48,797 bases of DNA, taken from contig MICC01000019.1 in the NCBI GenBank assembly GCA_001829715.1, positions 1 through 48,797 on the forward strand, read 5' to 3'. Positions 1 to 7,600 of the stretch are shown here, piece by piece. The stretch comes from Sulfurimonas sp. RIFOXYB12_FULL_35_9 (lineage in GTDB: Bacteria; Campylobacterota; Campylobacteria; Campylobacterales; Sulfurimonadaceae). A program made the translations under genes and the position numbers. The notes under the pieces were generated by a model. That model did not search any database, had not been told where the DNA came from, and was given only the letters and a program-made list of their open reading frames with translations. How positions within the stretch are numbered: the stretch's first letter is position 1; each line of letters begins with the position of its first letter.

Positions 1-22
1 CTTTTTTTTCTTCTATTTCCAT
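1..22 (-). CDS. Start of a divergent gene, cut by the window edge
   Basis: Only the first seven codons are inside the window (they read MEIEEKK). The start is well supported: an ATG at 22-20 on the minus strand lies 8 nt downstream of AGGGAG (36-31), a strong ribosome binding site. The gene diverges from the Xre regulator at 131 and shares its palindrome-containing control region. Its product cannot be identified. If the regulator is a restriction-modification controller, a methyltransferase or nuclease is a reasonable guess, but nothing visible proves it. Confidence 0.6.
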
Positions 23-58
23 CTAAATATCTCCCTATAAATTTAAAATTTTAACATT

Positions 59-96
59 ATGACTTATTAATCATTAAATAATGATTAATAAGTCAT
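59..96. promoter_or_regulatory. 38-bp perfect palindrome, probable operator
   Basis: Arms 59-76 and 79-96 are exact inverted complements around a 2-nt centre. Each half also contains a 14-bp quasi-palindrome, TGACTTATTAATCA (60-73) and TGATTAATAAGTCA (82-95), with centres about 22 bp, or two helical turns, apart. The outer ends read GACTTAT and ATAAGTC, which resembles the GACT/AGTC operators of restriction-modification controller proteins. No T-run follows, so a terminator is unlikely. It sits between two divergent starts and abuts a -35-like TTGAAA, which suits binding by a dimer pair of the regulator encoded at 131. Confidence 0.7.
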
Positions 97-131
97 TGAA
101 ACTATTTGATGATATATATATCATTAGTTCA
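96..131 (+). promoter_or_regulatory. Putative promoter giving a leaderless or near-leaderless mRNA
   Basis: TTGAAA (96-101), a 17-bp spacer and TATCAT (119-124) form a plausible sigma-70 promoter. Its predicted start point is at or just before the ATG at 131. No ribosome binding site is seen before that ATG. Leaderless transcripts are known for several restriction-modification controller genes. Confidence 0.5.
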
Positions 132-376
132 TGTTAATTGAAGATTTAGATAAAAAAACAGAAGAGATTCATAATATAATTTCTACTAATGTTATAAAGT
201 ATAGGAAGGGAAAAGGATTTTCTCAATTACAGTTAGCCTTGGATATAGGTTTAACTGGTAATGCTTTTATTGCAAGAGCTGAAAAAAGGACAAATAATGC
301 TCATTTTAATATTGAGCATATTGTTAAAATTGCTACTATTTTAGATATAGATATTAAAGAATTTTTTATTGAATAA
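131..376 (+). CDS. Small Xre-family HTH regulator, controller-protein-like
   Basis: This is an 81-residue protein that is almost entirely one helix-turn-helix domain of the Xre/lambda-repressor type (residues about 15-80), including FSQLQLALDIGLT and FIARAEKRT. The final helices end in LDIDIKEFF, a common ending in phage repressors and restriction-modification C proteins. Its size matches C proteins (about 75-100 residues). It lies directly downstream of a perfect 38-bp palindrome, shares its control region with a divergent gene, and has no visible Shine-Dalgarno sequence. I infer an autoregulated transcription factor. The C-protein assignment rests on size, operator layout and leaderless start. 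It could also be a generic phage-type or toxin-antitoxin repressor. Confidence 0.75.
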   Translation: MLIEDLDKKTEEIHNIISTNVIKYRKGKGFSQLQLALDIGLTGNAFIARAEKRTNNAHFNIEHIVKIATILDIDIKEFFIE

Positions 377-380
377 AAGG

Positions 381-1073
381 TCAGATATCTAACTCCAGCG
401 ATTCATTATATCTTTCATTTATTAGTTTCACTATTTCTTTTTTGAACGGTTTTTTGCCACCTTTAATTTTTGCATTTGGATGATAAGTTCTCACAGCTAT
501 TATATTTGGGTAATTTTTAAATTTTATTTCAGTAACATGCTCCTTTCCAACTTTTTTAATATCATCATGCTCAATAGGTATTTGTCTATTACCTGTAGTA
601 AAAATAATAATATCAGGCTCTAAAATCTTTAATTCTTCCTCAAAAACATTAAAACATTTGTTTTCTAATATTTTTATTTTTTCGGTAGGTTTACCACTCC
701 CTTTATTGCCAATTTTTGAAATATTATTCCAAATAAAAGCTATTTTATTATTAGGAGAAAATTTTTTGGTTAGCTCTTCTTTATAATATCTAAAATTTTT
801 TCTGTTCCAGAAAGGTCTGCGATTTTTCTTTTTATTTTCATAAAGATATTTATAATAAGCGTCTTGTAAAGTTGCTATATTTTCTTTATTTTCCTCTAAT
901 AACCCTATCCAACCATCTGTCTCTTGCCCAACAATCATCACTTTTATATTGGCTTCTTGATATGCAGGATTTACTTTAATCAATAAGGGACATGCCGCAT
1001 TTGTTCCACTCGCATTTGATAGTAAAGTATCCCACTTTTTTTCATATAATTCTTGTAGTTTTTTATTTATCAT
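381..1073 (-). CDS. Uracil-DNA-glycosylase-superfamily-like protein of unknown role
   Basis: This is a 230-residue soluble protein with no signal peptide or membrane segment. It has the skeleton of the uracil-DNA glycosylase fold: a first strand and loop KVMIVGQETDGW (about residues 44-55, where a glycosylase has its catalytic water-activating loop), a middle strand EPDIIIFTTGN, and a late strand and loop AVRTYHPNAKI like the glycosylase HP motif. The central part is Lys- and Asn-rich and does not resemble classical Ung. It converges on the Xre gene with only 4 bp between the stops. Its A+T content is higher than that of the core genes to the right, which suggests horizontal gain. A DNA-base or nucleotide processing role is plausible but unproven. 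Confidence 0.5.
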   Translation of the reverse strand: MINKKLQELYEKKWDTLLSNASGTNAACPLLIKVNPAYQEANIKVMIVGQETDGWIGLLEENKENIATLQDAYYKYLYENKKKNRRPFWNRKNFRYYKEELTKKFSPNNKIAFIWNNISKIGNKGSGKPTEKIKILENKCFNVFEEELKILEPDIIIFTTGNRQIPIEHDDIKKVGKEHVTEIKFKNYPNIIAVRTYHPNAKIKGGKKPFKKEIVKLINERYNESLELDI

Positions 1074-1190
1074 GAATATTTTTCCACGTTGATATAATTA
1101 TTTTCAATAAATATTATATCATAAAATAAAATATGTGTCACACACAGTTTTGAAACTCACTTTTAACAAAGAAAGTAACGCCCCTGAGAA

Positions 1191-1434
1191 TGAATCTCCA
1201 CTTTTAACAACGCCCCAGTGAAGAATGGCACTAACTTAAGGAAAAAAGAGCCAAAAAAGCCTAATATGTTTACCTTTTTATGTGAATCTGCTTGGAAGTG
1301 GGACTTCAGTCCCACACTATGGCGAGGCTAAAGCCTCACTTCCAATTAAGTTTCATTTATTTTTACTCTCCGAAATAAGTGGTAAAAAGTTTAAGTTAGT
1401 GCCATTCGCCCATGTAAGTGAATCTCCACTTTTA
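1191..1434. repeat. Direct repeat copies flanking a palindromic element
   Basis: TGAATCTCCACTTTTA occurs exactly at 1191-1206 and again at 1419-1434. A diverged copy with the same continuation (CACTTTTAACAA, then CGCCCC) starts at 1151. The two exact copies bracket the inverted-repeat element at 1223-1407. This could be local tandem duplication, or duplication linked to insertion of the element. Confidence 0.6.
1223..1407. repeat. MITE-like element with 17-bp terminal inverted repeats
   Basis: GAATGGCACTAACTTAA at 1223-1239 has its perfect inverted complement at 1391-1407. The 185-bp interval is non-coding. Its centre (1292-1345) folds as a three-way junction: an outer 9-bp stem TTGGAAGTG/CACTTCCAA encloses an 8-bp hairpin GTGGGACT/AGTCCCAC (1298-1315, sharing three bases with the outer stem) and a 6-bp hairpin GAGGCT/AGCCTC (1324-1337). 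This resembles REP-type palindromes moved in trans by REP-associated transposases. No transposase is present in the window and no clear target-site duplication is seen. Confidence 0.65.
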
Positions 1435-1619
1435 CTCGTTCCAACTTTTTAAGTGGAAACGCATACAAGCACTACAACTTGCTATAAAAACTCCTAAACT
1501 ATAAACAAAAAGCATTGCAAATTGCAATATATTTTATAGATAGCAACCATTATAGATAAAATATTGTCATTAAATATATTTCAAATGGTTAAACCAAATC
1601 AACGATAAAAAGGCAAAAA

Positions 1620-3188
1620 ATGGAATTAGCAAATATCATAGCAGCGGTGGTGCTCTCAGGTGTGGTTGTGGGATCTGTTGTTTGGCTAAAAAAAAGTTTG
1701 CAGCAACATGGCGTGGTTGAGGAAAGTCTGCTTGATGAGTTAAACAGCAAAAGAGAGATGGTTGCGGCTATTCCTTTTTTAAAACAGCAGGTTGCAGAAC
1801 TTCAGAGCAAAGAGGATGTGCTTCATGTCGCACTCGGTGAGTATAGGGATAAAGTTTCACAAAAAGATATAGATCTTGCAAAACTTCACAAAGATATAGA
1901 GATTTTAAAAGTAAAAAATGAAGAGCTGCTCTCACTCAAGGATGCTCTTAGTAAAAATGTGTCGGAGCATCTCTCCACCATCGATGCTTTACGGGAAAAT
2001 ATCTCTCAGGCTTTATCCAAAAACTCCGAACTTAAAGCAAATCTGGGTGCGCAACAAGAGAACAACCAAAAACTTAAAGTCGAGTTTGAAGAGCAGGGTA
2101 AAAAACTAGAGTTAAAACTAAATGAGATCATGCAAAACTCTCTTGAGAGCAGACTCAAAAAACTTGATGAGAACTCTCTAAAATCACTCGATATCATACT
2201 GAAACCTTTTAGAGAAAATATTGATTCGTTTAAGAAAAAGATTGAAGAGTCTCAAGAGAGCAGTGTGAAAAAGTTTGCCGAACTCTCCAAAGAGATAGAG
2301 CAGGTTACAAAAGCCGGTATGCACATAAGCCAAGAGGCTCAAAATCTCACAACCGCTCTTAAGGGCAAAAAGCAGACACAAGGTAGCTGGGGCGAGATGA
2401 TTTTAGAGAGTGTTTTGGAGTATTCGGGACTGCTTAAAAATGTGCATTATCAAACTCAGGAAAGTTACAAAGATGAGCAGGGCAAAACCAAACGACCCGA
2501 TGTCATCATCAAACTACCGCAAGACAGAACGATGATAATCGACTCAAAAGTGTCGCTCTCTGATTATGACAGTTATATCAGATCGGTAAGCGATGAGGAA
2601 AGGTTGGTTGCGATTAACGGCATTATAAGCGCATTTAAAAATCACATAGATATACTTGACTCAAAAGATTATGCACACTATAAAATAGGAACTCTTCAGT
2701 ATGTTTTCATGTTTATACCGATTGAGGGAGCTTTTGCATTGGCAGTTCAAAAAGACCCGACTCTTTATGAGTATGCTCTTAAAAAACATATTGCGATTGT
2801 CAATCCATCCACACTTATCGTCTCTCTGCGAACTATCTATCTCTACTGGCAGAGTGAAAAATCAAATACTTTGAGCATAAAACTATTTGATGAAGCAGGA
2901 AAACTTTATGATAAAATGGTCGGTTTTGCCGATAATTTTCATAAAATGGGAAGCCAGATAAAAACATTAAGCTCAACGTTTGAAAACTCTCAAAAACAGC
3001 TAAGCGAGGGCAGCGGCAACATACTAGGACGAGTAGAAAACCTAAAAAAACTCGGTGCCAGAACTTCAAAAACACTCAAAGATTCAAAAGTTGAGTTTAG
3101 CGAGTTTGATGAAGAGAACTTTGAGATTTATATAGCTGATGGAGAGAATAAACTTTTAGAAGAGAACTCTTTACATCAAAGCATTTAA
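1620..3188 (+). CDS. rmuC: RmuC family DNA recombination protein
   Basis: The 522 residues begin with one N-terminal membrane segment (about 5-24), followed by a long coiled coil (about 40-240) and then the RmuC domain (about 240-450). The domain is recognised from GKKQTQGSWGEMILESVLE and from RPDVIIKLP followed by MIIDSKVSLSDYD, a PD-(D/E)xK-like nuclease core. RmuC proteins limit recombination between short inverted repeats and restrain genome rearrangement. It is notable that the gene lies next to a region full of inverted repeats. The ATG at 1620 follows AAAAAGG with 6-nt spacing. The gene is followed by its own short AT-rich promoter region for the next gene. Confidence 0.9.
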   Translation: MELANIIAAVVLSGVVVGSVVWLKKSLQQHGVVEESLLDELNSKREMVAAIPFLKQQVAELQSKEDVLHVALGEYRDKVSQKDIDLAKLHKDIEILKVKNEELLSLKDALSKNVSEHLSTIDALRENISQALSKNSELKANLGAQQENNQKLKVEFEEQGKKLELKLNEIMQNSLESRLKKLDENSLKSLDIILKPFRENIDSFKKKIEESQESSVKKFAELSKEIEQVTKAGMHISQEAQNLTTALKGKKQTQGSWGEMILESVLEYSGLLKNVHYQTQESYKDEQGKTKRPDVIIKLPQDRTMIIDSKVSLSDYDSYIRSVSDEERLVAINGIISAFKNHIDILDSKDYAHYKIGTLQYVFMFIPIEGAFALAVQKDPTLYEYALKKHIAIVNPSTLIVSLRTIYLYWQSEKSNTLSIKLFDEAGKLYDKMVGFADNFHKMGSQIKTLSSTFENSQKQLSEGSGNILGRVENLKKLGARTSKTLKDSKVEFSEFDEENFEIYIADGENKLLEENSLHQSI

Positions 3189-3200
3189 AAAATATTTTTG

Positions 3201-3206
3201 TATAAT
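3201..3206 (+). promoter_or_regulatory. Putative -10 element of the M18 aminopeptidase gene
   Basis: TATAAT is preceded by a T-rich stretch (TTTTTG), the usual look of vegetative promoters in Campylobacterota. It lies 36 bp before the ATG at 3243, which has a good AGGAAGAG ribosome binding site. Confidence 0.5.
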
Positions 3207-3242
3207 CAAAAAAAAATATAAATTTTAATCAGGAAGAGAAGA

Positions 3243-4502
3243 ATGACAAAAGAGGATTTTAACGAGGGGCTTTTAGGCTTTTTAGATGCATCGCCGACAC
3301 CTTTTCATGCAACGCAAAATATGGCGGGAATGTTTCTAAATGCAGGATTTACAAGGCTTTATGAAGAGAAGAAGTGGTCTTTGGAAGAGGGTCAAAAGTA
3401 TTTTGTAACCCGCAACGACTCATCGATAATAGCTTTTACCTACCCAAAAGATAGAAATTACGTGATGGTCGGCGCACACACCGATTCGCCGAACTTAAAA
3501 CTAAAACCAAATCCCGTGATAAAAGAGCATGGAGTGCTTAAGTTTGGGGTTGAGCTTTACGGCGGAGCGCTTCTTAACCCTTGGTTTGACAGAGATCTCT
3601 CACTTGCAGGGCGAATCTTCTATCTTAACTCCCAAAATATCATAAAAGACGCCCTTATAGACGTTAGAAAGCCGATTGCGGTTATTCCATCTTTGGCTAT
3701 TCATTTAGACAGAGAGGCAAACAGTGCAAAAAGCATCAATGCCCAAACAGATATCTCTCCTATTGCTACATGCAGCAGTGATTTTGATTTTGATGAGTTT
3801 TTAAAAGAGCAGTTGAAGATGAGCGGCGTGGATGACGTAAATGTGCTGTATGCAAATGAACTCAGCTTTTATGATACGCAAAAAGCTTCTTATGTCGGGC
3901 TAAACAACGACTTTATAGCAAGTGCGAGGATTGACAATCTTCTTAGCTGTTATGTCGGAATGCTTAGTATCTGCAGTGTGGATGAGAGTAAACCTATGCT
4001 TTTCATTGCAAGCGACCATGAAGAGGTTGGAAGCGAATCAACTTCAGGTGCAGGAGGCTCATTTTTAGAGAATACGCTTCGCAGGGCTTTTAGAGATTAT
4101 GAAGAGTATATGTTTATGGTTCGCTCGTCTGTGATGATATCTGCCGATAATGCACATGCGGTGCATCCGAACTTTGCTTCAAAACATGACTCAAACCATG
4201 CCGTGCGTATAAACGGAGGAAGTGTCATAAAAGTCAATGCAAACCAGCGTTACGCATCAAACTCAAAAACTATTTCAAGATTTATGAATGTTGCCGACTC
4301 TCTAAGCCAACCGATACAAAATTTTGTCACGAGAAGCGATATGGCTTGCGGATCTACAATCGGACCTATGACTGCATCAAGAATCGGCATAGATGTTTTG
4401 GATGTCGGACTTCCGACCTACGCCATGCACTCCATACGCGAGATTTGCGGAAGCGATGATGCCTATAGTCTTTATAAAATTATTTTAGGATATAGTCATT
4501 AA
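3243..4502 (+). CDS. apeB: M18 family aminopeptidase
   Basis: The 419 residues span the whole length of an M18 (aspartyl aminopeptidase/ApeB type) metallopeptidase. Zinc-site motifs are visible: GAHTDSPNLKLKP (His and Asp ligands, about residues 78-90), SDHEEVGSEST (Glu ligands, about 258-268) and the C-terminal YAMHSIREICG with its His ligand. These cytosolic enzymes trim N-terminal residues from peptides. The gene has its own promoter-like sequence and a strong ribosome binding site. It appears to be transcribed alone between rmuC and the CheB-CheR kinase. Substrate preference cannot be read from the sequence. Confidence 0.9.
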   Translation: MTKEDFNEGLLGFLDASPTPFHATQNMAGMFLNAGFTRLYEEKKWSLEEGQKYFVTRNDSSIIAFTYPKDRNYVMVGAHTDSPNLKLKPNPVIKEHGVLKFGVELYGGALLNPWFDRDLSLAGRIFYLNSQNIIKDALIDVRKPIAVIPSLAIHLDREANSAKSINAQTDISPIATCSSDFDFDEFLKEQLKMSGVDDVNVLYANELSFYDTQKASYVGLNNDFIASARIDNLLSCYVGMLSICSVDESKPMLFIASDHEEVGSESTSGAGGSFLENTLRRAFRDYEEYMFMVRSSVMISADNAHAVHPNFASKHDSNHAVRINGGSVIKVNANQRYASNSKTISRFMNVADSLSQPIQNFVTRSDMACGSTIGPMTASRIGIDVLDVGLPTYAMHSIREICGSDDAYSLYKIILGYSH

Positions 4503-4553
4503 TGCCCAAATAACGGCAAGTTTGTAAAAATCATGATAACTTAATGAGCGTTA

Positions 4554-4574
4554 TATTATAGCGATACTATAATA
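4554..4574 (+). promoter_or_regulatory. Inverted repeat overlapping the -10 region of the CheB-CheR kinase gene
   Basis: TATTATAG (4554-4561) and CTATAATA (4567-4574) are perfect inverted complements with a 5-nt loop. The right arm contains a TATAAT -10 hexamer (4568-4573). This could be an operator over the promoter or a chance AT-rich palindrome. Confidence 0.4.
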
Positions 4575-4609
4575 GGCTTTTTTTAAGAGGAGAGGGATGT
4601 TTTGTTTTT

Positions 4610-7600
4610 ATGAAAAAAAGAGCTTTTGAAGTTTATGTAGCGATTGGATCAAGTGCCGGCGGTTTTGAGGCATTGTCGGAGTTGGTTGCTTTGTTACCGA
4701 AAAAAACAGGTTTTTTTTATTTTTTGGCACAACATCATGCTCGCGGTGAAAAAACCATACTCGCAGATCTTCTTGGGCGAAAAAGCACTATTGAAGTGGT
4801 TCTTGTTCAAGAGGGAATGATTTTTAAACCTGACATTTTATACGTTCTTCCTCCCGAGTTAAAAATTACAATAAAAAACTCCAGACCAAAAGCAGTTTTA
4901 GAAGATTTAAATCTTCATATGCCTATCCCAAATGCAGATTTTTTATTTAGTCAACTTTGTACTCTTAAAAATTCAAAAGTCATTGCTATTGTATTGTCGG
5001 GTTCAGGAACTGACGGTACAAAAGGGATGAGAGCAGTTAAAGAATCAGACGGCATAACAATCGCTGAGTTTCCGCAAGAAGCTATGTTTGAGAGTATGCC
5101 AAAGAGTGCCATAAATGCCAAATTGGTAGATTATGTTTTAAGTGTTAAAGATATTAGTACAAGGCTTGCCAAGCTCTCATCGGCATTTAGCAACGGTACA
5201 TACACTACGCAGGAGATTCCGTTTGACTCGATAGTCAAAATTTTGCATAAAGAAAAACAGCTAGATCTCTTTAAATACAAAGAGGAGACTATTAACCGTC
5301 GCATAGAAAAGCGTATGAAAATTTTAAATTTTGTAACTATTGAAGAGTATGCACACTATTTTAAAGTTAATGATAAAGAGGTTGATATACTTAACCAAGA
5401 AGTTCTAATCGGAGTAACCGAGTTTTTTCGTGGAACAGAATCTTTTGAAGCACTAAAAAATTATATTAAAAAGCAGCTTTTTTCTAAAGTAGAATATAGC
5501 GAATATCGTTTATGGAGCGTTGCCTGTTCAAGCGGTGAAGAAGCTTACTCTCTTGCGATATTGGCAAATGAGGTTTCTGAAGAATTAGGCAAAAAGTTGC
5601 ATATTAAAATTTTTGCCACCGATATAGACGACATGGCGCTTGAGAAGGCTAGAATCGGCGATTATAAAGAGAGTTCTTTAAAATACGTAGAAAAAGAGTT
5701 GATTGAAAAGTATTTTATAAAATCAGAATACGGCTATAGAGTCGTAAAAGCACTTCGTGATCAGATCATATTTGCACATCATAACTTTTTAAATAATCCG
5801 CCGTTTATAAATATGGATCTGATCAGTTGCAGAAATGTTTTGATATATCTGAAATCTTCCACACAGAGTGATGTTTTTTCTATTTTTCACTATTCTCTTA
5901 AAAATGACGGATTGCTTTTTTTAGGTTCTTCGGAATCTACGCTTAGCAGTATAGACCTTTTTGTTACGCTAGATGGTAAATATAGAATCTATGAAAAAAA
6001 GCCACAAGACAAACAGACTACATTTCAGATACAGATAGTAAACCAGTATCCAAAAAAACTACTAAGTTCAGGGGAAGAGAGTATGCAAAAATTGATAAAT
6101 CCTATAGAAATAGAAAAGCATCTACATGATAATCTGTTTGATTATTTTAGTAGCGGTTGTTTGATAATAGATCGTGATTACAACATAGTTTACAAGAAGG
6201 GAAAGATCTCTTATCTAAATTTTTCAGACGGAATTTTAAGTTTAAATATTTTTAACAATCTTGATAAGGTTCTTCACTACCATATGCGAATAGTTATAAA
6301 TCGTGTATTGGTCTCAAATATGAAAGAGGAGAGTAAATTTATTCAAATGGAATCTTCCCAAGATGAGAAGTTTGTTAAAATAATCGCACAGCCTTTTTAT
6401 GTACCCTCTCAAAAGTCTATGATTTTAATAAGTTTTAAAGAGATAGAATTGGAAGAATTTCTTTTAAACGGAGCTATTTTACCCTCTCTTAGTGAAAATA
6501 CAATAATATCTACGCTCTCTTCTCAAGTGGTAGAGGCACGCAATGAGATACAAAATATTTCCGATGAGCTGCTTTTTTCAAAACAAAATATGTCAATGAT
6601 AAATGCAGAACTTCAAGACTCGAATGAAAAACTTCAATCAACCGTTGAAGAGCTTGAAACGTCAAGTGAAGAGCTGCAATCTTCAAACGAAGAGCTTTTA
6701 GCTTCACTCTCTTCAAACAGAGAACTTCAAAATAAGCTCTCTCTTATTTTAGAATCATCCATAGACGGAATAGTCGGTTTAGATATTCACTCCCGCCATA
6801 TTTTTGTAAATGACAAGGCAGCCAAAATGCTTGGTTATTCGGCAGAATATCTTATCGGCAAAAGCAGTCATAGCATGTGGCATCATACAAAACCTGACGG
6901 TTCTTATTATCCTGAGGAGGAGTGTCCCATCGTTCGTACTCTCTCAAGCGGTGAATCAGCTAGAGGAGAAGAGTTGTTTTGGCGTAAAAACGGAAGCTCA
7001 TTTGCCGTTGAATTTGTTCGCAGCCCTATAGTAGAAGATGGAAAGATTACCGGTGCGGTTATCAGTTTTCATGATATCAGTGATAAAAAATCACTTGAGT
7101 TGCGCTTAAAGAATGAACATGAGCAGATGCTTTTATATCTTGAAGTTTCAGGGTTGATAATTGTGATTTTGGATAAAAATGCGAATATAGTGAGTGTAAA
7201 CAGAGCCGGCAGTGAGCTTCTTGGACTTAGCAGAGATGAGATAGTAGGTCTTAACTGGTTTGATAATTTCATTGATAAGCAGGTTCGTTTGGAAGTGAAG
7301 CAAGTTTTTAACGATATGATAAATGAAAAGATAGGTTCAATTTCACACTATATAAATAAAATTGTAGATGCCAATAAAACTGAGCATATTATTTCTTGGA
7401 ACAATGCCATGTATAGAGATGAAAACGGCAATATCATAGGCATAATAGCCATAGGAAACGATGTGACTCAAGAGGAGTCTTTAACAAATGAGCTTAAAAT
7501 AAGTAATCTCAGATATGAGCAAACATTTAAAACCGCACAAATCGGCATAGCACATGTAGGACTTGAAGGCTCTTCTATTGACGTAAATGATTACCTATGT

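Larger units (their letters stand above)
1074..1619. other. 546-bp gene-free block of nested repeats upstream of rmuC
   Basis: I see no convincing coding region here. From left to right it holds an AT-rich stretch that can carry the promoter of the minus-strand gene, degenerate copies of a TGAA-TCTC-CACTTTTA motif (1151, 1191, 1419), an element with 17-bp inverted ends (1223-1407) and an AT-rich 3' part (about 1500-1619) that probably contains the rmuC promoter. The ribosome binding site of rmuC is AAAAAGG at 1607-1613. Confidence 0.6.

Noticed and set aside
61-94. Palindrome at the left edge read as a terminator
   Set aside because: There is no T-run on either strand and it lies between two divergent starts, so an operator fits better.
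1074-1619. Possible small RNA or CRISPR-like array in the repeat block
   Set aside because: The repeats are too few and unevenly spaced for an array, with no cas genes. A small RNA cannot be shown without expression data.
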